Shown: one piece after another, positions 51,249 to 59,659 of the stretch | How positions within the stretch are numbered: position 1 is the first letter of the stretch | How the letters are laid out: every line of letters starts with the position of its first letter | NCBI GenBank assembly: GCA_965116325.1 | Contig: OZ220675.1 | Coordinates: 62,001-126,000 of the forward strand | Length of the DNA stretch: 64,000 nucleotides | DNA from: JAGWBF01 sp965116325 | GTDB lineage: Bacteria > Chloroflexota > Dehalococcoidia > Lucifugimonadales > JAGWBF01 | Direction of reading: 5' to 3' | Made by a program: the position numbers and the translations under genes | The notes under the pieces: generated by a model | What the model was told of the DNA's origin: nothing | Seen by the model: the letters and a program-made list of their open reading frames with translations, nothing else | Database searches by the model: none

Positions 51249-52517
51249 TTAGTGCGATACCGAGTCCGGGTACATGTCGGGCAGCATTTCGTCTCTCCAG
51301 CTTGCGCCTTTGGGCATGATGCGGTCCAGGGCCCGAAGCTTGTAGTACGCTGACCACGCTCCCGGTGGGTCACCGCCGTCGGAAACGGTGCGCACCGCTT
51401 CCAGAAGGAGCTTGCGGAGCTGGACGATGGTCAGGTCGCTGGGGGTCAGGTACTCCCTGGTCCTGTCCACGACGATCCCCATCATCTCCTGTACGGCTTG
51501 GTCCTGGTTGTTTACCCCTTCGATGCCGGTGAAGTTCTCGGTCTTCTGCATCTGCCTATCGATCAGGTACTCGTTTTCCTTGTTGCGGATACTGCGGAAA
51601 TCGTCCTGGAGCTGGCCCGGGCCCCTGCCCAAGCGAGTCTCCACCATATCCCACTCGTCGAAGGGGTCTCCGTTGGTGCTGTAGGCCCAGTTGTACACCA
51701 TACAGTTGTCGTCATCCATGGGAACCCAGATGTGCCCCGTGGTGTATGGCGTGATCGTATTCTCACCAGGGCGGAACTGGTGGAAGGGCATGACGAAATG
51801 GTAAGTCCGGACGAATATCTCATCGTCGCCGAAGGACCTTATCCCGGCGTATCGATAGCCGTAGTCTGTGGTATCCACCTCGACTGTTGGGGGACCGGCC
51901 TTGGCGAAGGTAGAGTTCGGAGCGTAGCCGCCCTTGGTTGTGTTGGCGGTGAAGTTCCGGTGGAGGATGGGTACGTGGGCTGTGTCCACCCCGCCCTCGA
52001 GGGCTTGGAGCCAGTTGCATTCCTGCCAGTTCTTGGATACACCCCTCTGCTCGTCGGACACCTGGGTCCACTCGAAGGCAGGCTCCGGGGGTCGCAGGTC
52101 GGACGGGCCCATGTAGGCCCAGATAATTCCTCCCATCTCAATGGTAGGGTAGGCGGTTATGCGTACCTCGTCGCGCAAACGGCTCTCCGCCGGTTCGTTC
52201 ATCATATCCACGCAGCGGCCGTCCACATCGTACTTCCAGCCGTGATATACGCAGCGGATGCCGCACTCTTCATTTCTGCCCAGCCAGAGGGAGGTTCGAC
52301 GGTGGGCACAGAATTCGTCCACCAGTCCCACCCTTCCCTGGGTATCCCTGAAGGCTAGCAAGTCCTCCCCGAGCAGCCGGACCCGCACAGGGGGACCATC
52401 AGGTTCGGAGACCTCCGATGCCAGCAAAGCGGGCATCCAGTAGCGGCGAAGAGTCTCTCCCATGGGAGTGTCCGGACCTGTGCGCGTGAGCAGCTCGTTG
52501 TCGGCGTGGCTTAGCAT
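51249..52517 (-). CDS. Rieske-type aromatic ring-hydroxylating oxygenase, large subunit
   Basis: The 422-residue protein has the Rieske [2Fe-2S] ligands CAHRRTSLWLG and CVYHGWKYD near residues 70-95. The mononuclear iron site GGVDTAHVPILH holds the two histidines that bind active-site iron with a later aspartate. The sequence resembles phthalate 4,5-dioxygenase and related oxygenases. It hydroxylates or demethylates aromatic or other organic acids with O2 and needs a separate reductase, which is not in the window. GAGAGGGAAC precedes ATG 52517. It is downstream of the cytidylyltransferase on the same strand with a 25-base gap. Confidence 0.92.
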   Translation of the reverse strand: MLSHADNELLTRTGPDTPMGETLRRYWMPALLASEVSEPDGPPVRVRLLGEDLLAFRDTQGRVGLVDEFCAHRRTSLWLGRNEECGIRCVYHGWKYDVDGRCVDMMNEPAESRLRDEVRITAYPTIEMGGIIWAYMGPSDLRPPEPAFEWTQVSDEQRGVSKNWQECNWLQALEGGVDTAHVPILHRNFTANTTKGGYAPNSTFAKAGPPTVEVDTTDYGYRYAGIRSFGDDEIFVRTYHFVMPFHQFRPGENTITPYTTGHIWVPMDDDNCMVYNWAYSTNGDPFDEWDMVETRLGRGPGQLQDDFRSIRNKENEYLIDRQMQKTENFTGIEGVNNQDQAVQEMMGIVVDRTREYLTPSDLTIVQLRKLLLEAVRTVSDGGDPPGAWSAYYKLRALDRIMPKGASWRDEMLPDMYPDSVSH

Positions 52518-52542
52518 GGTTCCCTCTCGTGGGCGGCGGGGT

Positions 52543-53277
52543 TTAGCTGCCGCCCCTATCTTGCAATATGAGGCCGTATAGGGCTTCTGCCACTCTCAGG
52601 TGTTCGGGTTCGTCGATGTCCACCGACCTCTCCCGGGGAATGGGATAGCCGGCCAGCCGTGGCACGATGTAAGAGTTCTTCTCCCGCAGGAGGTCGCTGC
52701 GGATCATGTAGAAGTACCCGGAAGGCACCTCGAAGTCGCGCAGCTTGGTCTGGAGTCCCGAGGCGCCGGGATGGGTGCGTTTTATAAAGCGCCCGGCGCG
52801 GTAGTAGGAATGGAGAGGGTGCTCGTAGAAGTTGGTGACCGCGATGCAGCCATTGGCCCGCTGGTCCTGGAACATCTTCCAACCGCCCCGGATATCTTCG
52901 GGCAGCATTAGGGCCGCGGTGGGGTACATAACGCTGACCGCGTCGTAGTACTTGCCCTCCTTGGCAAGCTGGTCCAAGGCGTGTATTGCAGCGGCAGTCG
53001 CCGGAGCTTCATCAGTGGTTAGATGGGCGGGACGGTCCAGGACTACAGCGCCGGCAGCCTTGGATATCTCAGCGATTTCCGGGTCTTCGGTGGAGACGTA
53101 CACGTCATCGAATATGCCGCTGTCCCTGGCGGCATCGATCACGTAGCAGATCACGGGCCTGCCCCGCAGCAAGGCGATGTTCTTCCTGGGAAGACGCCTT
53201 GAGATGCCCTTGGCAGGAATGAATCCCATTGGATACTCAGGTGGGGAGGATGTCGATCGTCTTCGTTCTGGACTCAT
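52543..53277 (-). CDS. Acylneuraminate cytidylyltransferase-like (NeuA/PseF family)
   Basis: The 244-residue protein has the family start GFIPAKGISRRLPRKNIALL (nucleotide loop with the Arg and Lys), then VICYVIDAARDSGIFDDVYVSTED and LDRPAHLTTDEAPATAAAIHAL. The C-terminal part has ERSVDIDEPEHL, with acidic metal ligands in VDIDEP. Members activate sialic, pseudaminic or related sugars as CMP derivatives for surface glycans. No other sugar gene is close, so the sugar is unknown. ATG 53277 with AAGGGG is used; an internal ATG 53229 lacks a ribosome site. Confidence 0.88.
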   Translation of the reverse strand: MSPERRRSTSSPPEYPMGFIPAKGISRRLPRKNIALLRGRPVICYVIDAARDSGIFDDVYVSTEDPEIAEISKAAGAVVLDRPAHLTTDEAPATAAAIHALDQLAKEGKYYDAVSVMYPTAALMLPEDIRGGWKMFQDQRANGCIAVTNFYEHPLHSYYRAGRFIKRTHPGASGLQTKLRDFEVPSGYFYMIRSDLLREKNSYIVPRLAGYPIPRERSVDIDEPEHLRVAEALYGLILQDRGGS

Positions 53278-53313
53278 AACTACTACCCCTTGCGTTTCGG
53301 TTAGTTGGGCGGG

Positions 53314-53715
53314 CTATCCGTTCCCTTCCAGGATGGCCGCCACCTCCACTTCAACCAGCAGGTCTGGCGCAGCCAGCCCAGCAACGACCAGCGTTGTGCT
53401 TGTGGGTAGGCCGCCGGCAGGCATATCTTCCTGGCGGGCACGACGCACCTCGGCCAGGTTTTCGGCGCCCACCACGTAGGTTGTGGTCCTTACGATATCC
53501 CGGGTCGAACCCCCCACAGAAGTAAGGGCCTTCTCGATGTTGGACCACACCTCGCGAACCTGGGCAGCGGGGTCGTTGGGGTGCAGGGTCTTCCCTTGCA
53601 TGTCCCGGGACACCTGGCCGGCGATAAATACCTGGTTGCCCACCTTCACCACATGGTGATACATGTTGGCGGGTGGCGGGCAAATGTCGGGCGGGTTGAT
53701 GTACTCACGTTCCAT
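53314..53715 (-). CDS. ridA: RidA/YjgF family enamine/imine deaminase
   Basis: The 133-residue protein has QVFIAGQVSRDMQGKTL, NIEKALTSVGGS, IVRTTTYVV and the end segment of the RidA fold, TTLVVAGLAAPDLLVEVEVAAI. RidA hydrolyses reactive enamines/imines from amino-acid metabolism; the usual arginine position is replaced here (APDLLVEVE), so it may be a diverged subfamily. ATG 53715 with AAGGAG six bases upstream is preferred over ATG 53721, which abuts it. The cytidylyltransferase follows on the same strand. Confidence 0.88.
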   Translation of the reverse strand: MEREYINPPDICPPPANMYHHVVKVGNQVFIAGQVSRDMQGKTLHPNDPAAQVREVWSNIEKALTSVGGSTRDIVRTTTYVVGAENLAEVRRARQEDMPAGGLPTSTTLVVAGLAAPDLLVEVEVAAILEGNG

Positions 53716-53949
53716 GGGCATCTCCTTATCAGTCGTCGGGCCGCCTCAGGATGATAACCCGTTCCCTTGTAGCTGTCCAATGAAGGTGGGAGACCGGGGA
53801 CCGGCCGGGATAAACCTGCGCCTTTCCCTTTCTTGACGCCGAAAATGGGTGCACCTACAATCGCCCTGCCGCGGCCACCCTGTTCTCCCTATCGCAGAAT
53901 GGCCCAACGAGGTCGCCACCCTGGCTTCCGGAAGACCCAAGGAGGAGAT

Positions 53950-54558
53950 ATGAAGATAGCGTTCATCGTGTTCGAAGGCTTGACCACCATGGACTTTCTG
54001 GGGGTCTATGACCCGGTGACTCGCCTCAAGACAATGGGATTCCGGGACGACATCGACTGGGATATATGCGCCCTCGTTCCCAAGGTTACGGACACTACGG
54101 GCAAGCTGACCATCGAGGCAACCAGGATCAAGCCGGACCTGGCCGAGTACGACATGTTCGTCGTCCCCGGAGGCATGGGAGGCCGGGTTGCCCAGGAAGA
54201 CCCCGAGTTTATCCAGTGGCTCCAGTCCGGACGCAATGCGGCCTACAAGATGGCTGTGTGCAACGGATCCATCGTGATGGGCCACGCGGGCTATTTGCAG
54301 GGCAAGAAGGCAACCACAAATCGCAACGTCTTCGACCAGCTTCCTCCGCTGGGCGCCGAGGTGGTACAGCTCCGGGTAGTGGAGGACGGCGATGTGATAA
54401 CGGCGGGCGGGGTCAGCTCATCCATAGATTTGGGCCTTTACCTCGTCGGCAAGATCGCAGGCCGGGAAGTCATGGACAAGATTAAGGCCCAGATGGAGTA
54501 CAACGGCTTCGAACAAGCCAATATCGACAGCTTTGGGGAGCCCCTGAAAGTAGCCTAG
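53950..54558 (+). CDS. DJ-1/PfpI family protein
   Basis: The 202-residue protein has FIVFEGLTTMDFLGVYD, DMFVVPGGMGG and the nucleophile elbow AVCNGSIVMGHAGYL. The Cys in AVCNGS and a Glu early in the chain (FEGLT) form the DJ-1/PfpI active site. GVSSSIDLGLYLV at the end is typical of the isonitrile hydratase/InhA-like branch. GGAGG precedes ATG 53950. The stop shares CTAG with the convergent LLM gene. Confidence 0.9.
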   Translation: MKIAFIVFEGLTTMDFLGVYDPVTRLKTMGFRDDIDWDICALVPKVTDTTGKLTIEATRIKPDLAEYDMFVVPGGMGGRVAQEDPEFIQWLQSGRNAAYKMAVCNGSIVMGHAGYLQGKKATTNRNVFDQLPPLGAEVVQLRVVEDGDVITAGGVSSSIDLGLYLVGKIAGREVMDKIKAQMEYNGFEQANIDSFGEPLKVA

Positions 54559-55502
54559 GAGAAGTTGGGCATTACCTGCTTAGCGAACATCTGGACAGGC
54601 TCCACTCCGGCGTCCCGGCGAAAGTTCACAATCAAGTAGTCCAACCCGGCATCGAAGTGTCTCCTGTAGAGTTCCGTGAGCTGCTCGGGAGTGCCGATGT
54701 CGAAGCTCTCCAACACCGATGGCGCAACTCCGGTCCCGTCCAGAAAATCCTGGGTCTTGGCTTTTACCTCGGCGTCGCTCTCACCGATGATGGCGAAGCT
54801 GTGTCGGGTCTTCAGGATATCGGCAGGGTCCCGCCCGATGGCCTCGCAGTGGGACTCCAGGGAATCCAGTTTCTCCCTGATCGCTTCGGGATTGCCATGT
54901 ATGTTGCACATGTCACCGTAGCGAGCGACCAGCCGCAGGGTAGCCCTCTGCCCGTCGCCTCCTACCATGATGGGAGGGCGGGGCTTCTGCAGGGGGCCGG
55001 GGCTGCAGATGGCGCCTTCCAGTGAGTAGTACTTGCCTTCGAAGTCTATCTGGTCGCCCGACCACAACAGCGTTATGACCTGCAAGGCCTCTTCCAAGCG
55101 GCCCAGGCGTTCACCGGGGGTGCCGAAGGAGAGGCCATACATCTGGTACTCCTTCTCCAGGTTTCCCGACCCGACCCCCAGGACCAGCCGTCCCTTGCTG
55201 ATTACATCGACCGTCGCCGCCATCTTGGCCAGCAGAGCCGGATTCCTGAACAGGTTGGAGGAGACCAAAGAGCCCAGGCGGATGCGCTGAGTAGTTACCG
55301 CCAGGGCCGAAAGAGTGGTCCACATCTCCATGAAGGGTTCCTGGGGAGGGCCGAGGGCCGAGAAAAAGTGGTCTGCCAGGGTAAAGCTGTCGAATCCCAG
55401 GCGTTCGCATTCCAGGGCAACTTCGGATATGTGGGAATAGATGCTCTCATTTCCCTCAGGGTAGGTGAAGCTGCTGTACTGTATTCCGAACTTGCTGATC
55501 AT
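54555..55502 (-). CDS. LLM-class flavin-dependent oxidoreductase, F420-type
   Basis: The 315-residue protein has GFDSFTLADHFFSALGPP, RIRLGSLVSSNLFRNPALLAKM, GRLVLGVGSGNLEKEY, KPRPPIMVGGDGQ and the end FAKQVMPNFS. The LVLGVGSG and PPIMVGG segments are those of F420-dependent glucose-6-phosphate-dehydrogenase-like or methylene-H4MPT-reductase-like enzymes. The substrate is unknown. Convergent overlap with the PfpI gene is 4 bases. The ribosome site is weak (GGGGGATCAG upstream). Confidence 0.87.
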   Translation of the reverse strand: MISKFGIQYSSFTYPEGNESIYSHISEVALECERLGFDSFTLADHFFSALGPPQEPFMEMWTTLSALAVTTQRIRLGSLVSSNLFRNPALLAKMAATVDVISKGRLVLGVGSGNLEKEYQMYGLSFGTPGERLGRLEEALQVITLLWSGDQIDFEGKYYSLEGAICSPGPLQKPRPPIMVGGDGQRATLRLVARYGDMCNIHGNPEAIREKLDSLESHCEAIGRDPADILKTRHSFAIIGESDAEVKAKTQDFLDGTGVAPSVLESFDIGTPEQLTELYRRHFDAGLDYLIVNFRRDAGVEPVQMFAKQVMPNFS

Positions 55503-55648
55503 GCTGTCAACTGATCCCCCGGTTGGCCCGCGCAGCGCGTCTTCCCTATGTGGTTATGGAACGGGGCAGGGAGTCTTGGTATTATACCATCGGCTTTGGC
55601 CCCATCCCGACGGCCAAGTACCCCCATCATTTCATGAGGAGGTGGCCC

Positions 55649-56251
55649 GTGCCTTCCCCCGTTCAAGTTACCGTTTGGTACGACTACACCTGACCTTTCT
55701 GCTATGTCGGTCTGGCTAGACTCGACAAGGTAGCGGAAGCACATTCGCTGGAGGTTGACCGCCAGCCCTTCCTCTTGTCTCCCGACAAGCCTCTCCAAGG
55801 TGAGCCGCGAAGGTTGTTCGATGGAGAGACCGAAACCGAGCTGTCCCCTGCCGCCCAGGAGCGGGCCAGGGTCGCCGGATTGGTTATGCGCCGTCCACAA
55901 TGGTCCCCCAACACCATGCTGGTCCACCAGGCGGCGTTGTATGCCAAGGAGAAGGGCATGGATGATGTGTTCCACCACGCCGCGGCCAGGGCTTACTGGG
56001 AGCGGGGAGTGGACCTTGGTGACATCAGTGTGGTCCGGGACATTGCCGAGGAGTGCACCCTGGACTCGGACGAGCTGTCCAGCAGGCTTGAGTCCGGCCA
56101 CTATCGACAGCAGGTGCTGGATGAGTACGAACGCGCCAAAAGCCTGGGGGTTGGCGGGACGCCAACTTACCAGATCGCCGGCAACCTTCTGCCCGGCGAC
56201 GTCAGCCTTGAAGCCCTGGAGGAGGCGGTCCGGGGGGCTGAGGGCGCCTAG
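55649..56251 (+). CDS. DsbA/FrnE-like thioredoxin-fold protein with in-frame UGA, predicted selenoprotein (UPFC)
   Basis: GTG 55649 lies six bases after AGGAGG (55637-55642). Translation gives VPSPVQVTVWYDYT, then TGA (55691-55693), then PFCYVGLARLDKV and a full DsbA-like chain to 56251 (200 residues). In FrnE/DsbA-like proteins this position is the first Cys of a CPxC motif (W-Y-D-Y-x-CPFC). The cis-Pro loop GVGGTPTYQI near the end is present, and the helical domain between is intact. Selenocysteine at residue 15 is therefore the simplest reading. A hairpin matching the bacterial SECIS model follows the TGA. An automatic caller would start the gene after the motif, near 55775, and lose the active site. 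The role is probably cytosolic thiol-disulfide exchange, or a GST-like isomerase. Confidence 0.82.
55702..55733 (+). promoter_or_regulatory. Candidate bacterial SECIS hairpin of the DsbA-like gene
   Basis: TGTCG (55705-55709) and GTCT (55710-55713) pair with AGAC (55718-55721) and CGACA (55723-55727) around the loop GGCT, leaving one bulged U at 55722. The loop starts with GG, 20 bases after the TGA. CTA/TAG (55702-55704 with 55731-55733) may extend the base. Loop composition and spacing match the bacterial SECIS consensus. Confidence 0.65.
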
Positions 56252-56295
56252 TCTGCCGGCGAGGCGTCGCGGTGACGGGTCTGTAGGAGAAGAGT

Positions 56296-57072
56296 ATGCC
56301 TTACGCGGGACTGAGTCTCGAGGGTAAGAACGCCCTGATTACGGGTTCAGCCCGGGGCATCGGGCGGGCGCTGGCTGTGGGGCTGGCCCAAGCGGGAGCC
56401 AACGTGGCGGTCTCGGACACGGGTGAGCGCATGGATGGCGCCCGCGAAACCCAGGCGATAGTCGAGGAGACAGGTGCCAAGAGCTACAGCTATGTGCTGG
56501 ATGTCCTGGATGTGGGCGGGATCCCCGAGGTGATTCACCGGATATCCGAGGATCTGGGCGGGCTGGACATACTGGTCAACAACGCGGGAGTCCGGGTGCG
56601 CAAGCTGGCCCTGGAAGTGACCGAGGATGAGTGGGACTTCGTCGTGGACACCAACCTGAAGGGCGTGTTCTTCTGCTCCCAGGCCGCCGCAAAGCTGATG
56701 ATAGGCAGGGGAGGCGGGCGGATCATCAACATCGCATCCCAGTTCGCCATCGTTGCACGAGCAGACCGGGCCCCCTACTGCGCCAGCAAGGGTGGTGTGG
56801 CGAACTTGACCAAGGCCCTTGCCCTGGAGTGGGCTCAGTACAACATAACCGTCAATGCCATAGGTCCCGGCCCCACCGACACTCCGGGCATCCAGACCGC
56901 CCATCCTCGGTCCCCCGAGGAGATACGGCGCGAGATGGAGGCCGATATGCCCCTGGGACGCCGGATGGAGCCCGAAGAGCTGGTCGGAGCTGCTGTGTAC
57001 CTGGCTAGCCCCTCGGCGGTTGCCACTACAGGGCACCTTCTCATCGTGGACGGTGGCTGGACGGCCCGGTAA
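56296..57072 (+). CDS. Short-chain dehydrogenase/reductase (SDR)
   Basis: The 258-residue protein has the nucleotide motif ALITGSARGIGRALA (TGxxxGIG), LDILVNNAGVRV (NNAG) and the catalytic PYCASKGGVANLTKA (YxxxK) with an upstream serine in NIASQFA. It is a classical SDR with the C-terminal HLLIVDGGWTAR. It oxidises or reduces an unknown alcohol or carbonyl with NAD(P). AGGAGAAG precedes ATG 56296. It follows the DsbA-like gene by 44 bases, so the two may be co-transcribed. Confidence 0.93.
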   Translation: MPYAGLSLEGKNALITGSARGIGRALAVGLAQAGANVAVSDTGERMDGARETQAIVEETGAKSYSYVLDVLDVGGIPEVIHRISEDLGGLDILVNNAGVRVRKLALEVTEDEWDFVVDTNLKGVFFCSQAAAKLMIGRGGGRIINIASQFAIVARADRAPYCASKGGVANLTKALALEWAQYNITVNAIGPGPTDTPGIQTAHPRSPEEIRREMEADMPLGRRMEPEELVGAAVYLASPSAVATTGHLLIVDGGWTAR

Positions 57073-57101
57073 CCGAGCCTCTCCGGCCCAATGGGAAGCC
57101 T

Positions 57102-58055
57102 CTAGATGTCTATCTCCAGGCCTACTCCTCCGGCTATCGCCAGGTCGTAGGCCAGCTTGGCCGCCGCAATGTCCACGACGCCGATGCCGAAGTGCTTTAC
57201 ATATATATTCTCTGAACTATCCCGGCGTCCCCTGGTGGGGCCCGCCACCACATGGGACAACTGGACCACATCGTCCCACCCGATGATGCCCGCTTCCACG
57301 GCGGCCACCAGCTCGCCCGCCTCGTAGCGCGCCTGTTCCAGGGAGTCCGTGACGATCAGGCCGGCCCTCTGCACGGAGACGGCGTCCACTTCCTGGGCAT
57401 CCAGGGTAACGGGCCCGGCGCTCACCAGCAGCGCGCCCTCCTCCAGCCATGCGCCATCCAGGACAGGTTCCTTTGTGGTGGTCAAGCAAACTACGATGCT
57501 GCTTCCCTGGACGGCGTCTCTGGCGTTCTCGACTGCCAGCACTTCTACATCCAGGAGCTGCGATAGCCGGGCTGCAAAGTCGGCCCGCGGACCGGGGCGG
57601 CGACTGAACACCTTGACCTGCTTCAGGCGGCGGGCTTCAGCTACAGCCATGACCTGGGTCTGCGCCTGGTAGCCAGTACCGATCATGCCTAGTACATCGG
57701 CGTCGGCATTGGCGAGGTGGCGGACCGCAACGCCGGTAGTGGCCCCGGTGCGCAGCGCGCCCAGCCAGTTGGCATGGATGAACGCCTTCAGCCTGCCGGT
57801 GGAGGCATCGTACAGTGTCACGTGGTACTGCTGGGAGCCAGCCACCGTGGTGTACGTCTTGGCGCCGTACAGCCCTTCGTAGACCAGGCCTCCTCCCATG
57901 AGGGCCAGGTGCCCGCCGCCCAGCTCGACCGTCCGCCGGTCGGCATTGAATGCCTCGCCAATGGCGTATCGGCGGTGCATCTCCTCCACGGCATCCATCA
58001 TGTCTCCAATTTTCACCATGCTCTTGATTTCGGCGTCGGTCAGGATGAGGGCCAT
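57102..58055 (-). CDS. Ornithine cyclodeaminase / mu-crystallin family protein
   Basis: The 317-residue protein has the family pattern VEEMHRRYAIGEAFNADR, NWLGALRTGATTGVAVRHLA (substrate-binding Arg), GMIGTGYQAQTQ (GxGxQ NAD motif) and VCLTTTKEPVLDG. The family includes ornithine cyclodeaminase, alanine dehydrogenase and ketimine reductases. The specific substrate is not decidable. GGGAGG lies before ATG 58055. It is convergent with the SDR gene. The following 283 bases carry a CCATTAATGG palindrome (58111-58120). Confidence 0.88.
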   Translation of the reverse strand: MALILTDAEIKSMVKIGDMMDAVEEMHRRYAIGEAFNADRRTVELGGGHLALMGGGLVYEGLYGAKTYTTVAGSQQYHVTLYDASTGRLKAFIHANWLGALRTGATTGVAVRHLANADADVLGMIGTGYQAQTQVMAVAEARRLKQVKVFSRRPGPRADFAARLSQLLDVEVLAVENARDAVQGSSIVVCLTTTKEPVLDGAWLEEGALLVSAGPVTLDAQEVDAVSVQRAGLIVTDSLEQARYEAGELVAAVEAGIIGWDDVVQLSHVVAGPTRGRRDSSENIYVKHFGIGVVDIAAAKLAYDLAIAGGVGLEIDI

Positions 58056-58286
58056 GGAACCTCCCGGGGTGCGGAACGTAGGGGCGCTTAAAAGGGCATT
58101 ATGGCATTGCCCATTAATGGTGACAATGGAGGGCGAGATAAAGGCGTGGAGAGCATGTTTTCGCCTTCCGGGCCAGGACGGATCAACCTATTAGACACTG
58201 GCAATTCTTCATGATAATCTAACGCTGGTTCGGTATCCCTCGAGGGTACTTCTTCGCTCACTTGACCTTGAGAAACGTCGGCCTTC

Positions 58287-58316
58287 GCTGTTCTGAAAAA
58301 CCGATAGAAGAACAGC
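58287..58316. promoter_or_regulatory. 8-bp hairpin just upstream of the betaine transporter ATPase
   Basis: GCTGTTCT (58287-58294) pairs with AGAACAGC (58309-58316) with a 14-base loop. It ends 22 bases before the ATG of the transporter gene, next to its ribosome site, so it may control translation or bind a regulator. No known riboswitch is recognised. Confidence 0.4.
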
Positions 58317-58338
58317 CGTTGGGAAAGGCAGGAACATC

Positions 58339-59640
58339 ATGGCCATAGAAGCCGAGAGAACTTCCTCTGGCAAAGCCAATGGTCTTCATAACGATGAGGT
58401 TGTCATATCCGTAAGGGACTTGTGGAAGGTGTTCGGAAAGGACCCGATGAAGGCCCTGGCGGAGGAGAACCTAAGGCTTGGGAAGAAGGAACTGCAGGAA
58501 AATCTCGGTCTGGTGGTGGGTCTGCAGGATGTCACCTTCGATGTTCGCAGAGGTGAGACGTTCGTAGTGATGGGGCTTTCAGGCAGCGGAAAATCCACCC
58601 TGGTGCGCTGCCTGAACAGACTCATAGAACCCACTGCCGGAGAGATATTCATCGATGGGGAAGACATCCTTAAGGCGGACCATCAGCGCCTGACCGAATT
58701 CCGGCGCAGCAAGATGGCGATGGTGTTTCAGCACTATGGGCTTCTCCCCCATCGTAACGTGGTAGACAACGCATCCTGGGGTCTGGAAGTGCGAGGGATA
58801 GATAGGTCCGAGCGGTACTCCAAGACCCAGGAGATGCTGGAACTGGTTGGGCTCAACGGTTGGGAAGACTCTTTCCCAAGGCAGCTCAGCGGCGGAATGC
58901 AGCAGAGAGTGGGCCTGGCACGGGCTTTGGCCACGGAACCGGTCATCTTGTTGATGGATGAACCCTTCAGCGGCTTGGACCCGCTGATTCGGCGAAACAT
59001 GCAGGACGAGCTGATCCGAATTCAGCAGGGACTCCATAGGACCATGGTGTTCATCACCCACGACCTAGCCGAGGCAGTGAAAATCGGCGACCGCATTGCG
59101 ATAATGCGCGACGGGGCCGTCGTGCAGATAGGCGCTCCCGAGGATATCGTTCTCAACCCCGAGAACGACTACGTAGCCGAGTTCACCCAGGATGTGCGAA
59201 GGGAATCGATCCTTACCGCCAACCACATTATGGCGGACCCGTTCACAATCGTACCCTCCCATAACGGTCCGCAGGAGGCCTTGAATGCAATGCGGGCCGA
59301 CGAATCGGACCTTGCCCTCGTGATGGATGACGATGACACTTACCTGGGAATTCTCACCATGGAGAGCGCCCACAGCGCGATCCAGGCCGGAGTGGGCAAA
59401 CTCCATGACGGTATTGAGAACTACATTTACACCGACCTAGATCCCGTTCCCCACGACAGCGCCCTGGAACAGATCATCCCGGTTTGTATGACCTGCGACT
59501 ATCCTGTGCCCGTTGTAAATGAGACCGGCAAGGTGATAGGCGTGGTGGACCGGCACACTCTCGCCCAGGCCATCACCTCAAACCAGCCGTCAGCCAGCTC
59601 TCCCTTGGAAGATGGCGCCGACCTTTCAACGGATGAGTAG
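58339..59640 (+). CDS. proV: Glycine betaine/proline-type ABC transporter ATPase with C-terminal CBS region
   Basis: The 433-residue protein has the long N-terminal ProV/OpuAA helix region (KVFGKDPMKALAEENLRLG), Walker A GLSGSGKST, the signature LSGGMQQRVGLARAL, Walker B LLMDEPFSGLDPL and a switch histidine in FITHDLAEAVK. After residue about 290, a CBS-like pair occupies the C-terminus, the ionic-strength sensor in OpuA. It energises uptake of betaine-type osmolytes. GGCAGGAA precedes ATG 58339. The permease follows 19 bases downstream. Confidence 0.92.
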   Translation: MAIEAERTSSGKANGLHNDEVVISVRDLWKVFGKDPMKALAEENLRLGKKELQENLGLVVGLQDVTFDVRRGETFVVMGLSGSGKSTLVRCLNRLIEPTAGEIFIDGEDILKADHQRLTEFRRSKMAMVFQHYGLLPHRNVVDNASWGLEVRGIDRSERYSKTQEMLELVGLNGWEDSFPRQLSGGMQQRVGLARALATEPVILLMDEPFSGLDPLIRRNMQDELIRIQQGLHRTMVFITHDLAEAVKIGDRIAIMRDGAVVQIGAPEDIVLNPENDYVAEFTQDVRRESILTANHIMADPFTIVPSHNGPQEALNAMRADESDLALVMDDDDTYLGILTMESAHSAIQAGVGKLHDGIENYIYTDLDPVPHDSALEQIIPVCMTCDYPVPVVNETGKVIGVVDRHTLAQAITSNQPSASSPLEDGADLSTDE

Positions 59641-59659
59641 CTGAACCAGGAGGCTTCGT

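Noticed and set aside
55775..56251. Gene starting at the first ATG-like codon after the TGA
   Set aside because: It would lose the active-site motif, and the strong ribosome site lies upstream at 55637-55642.
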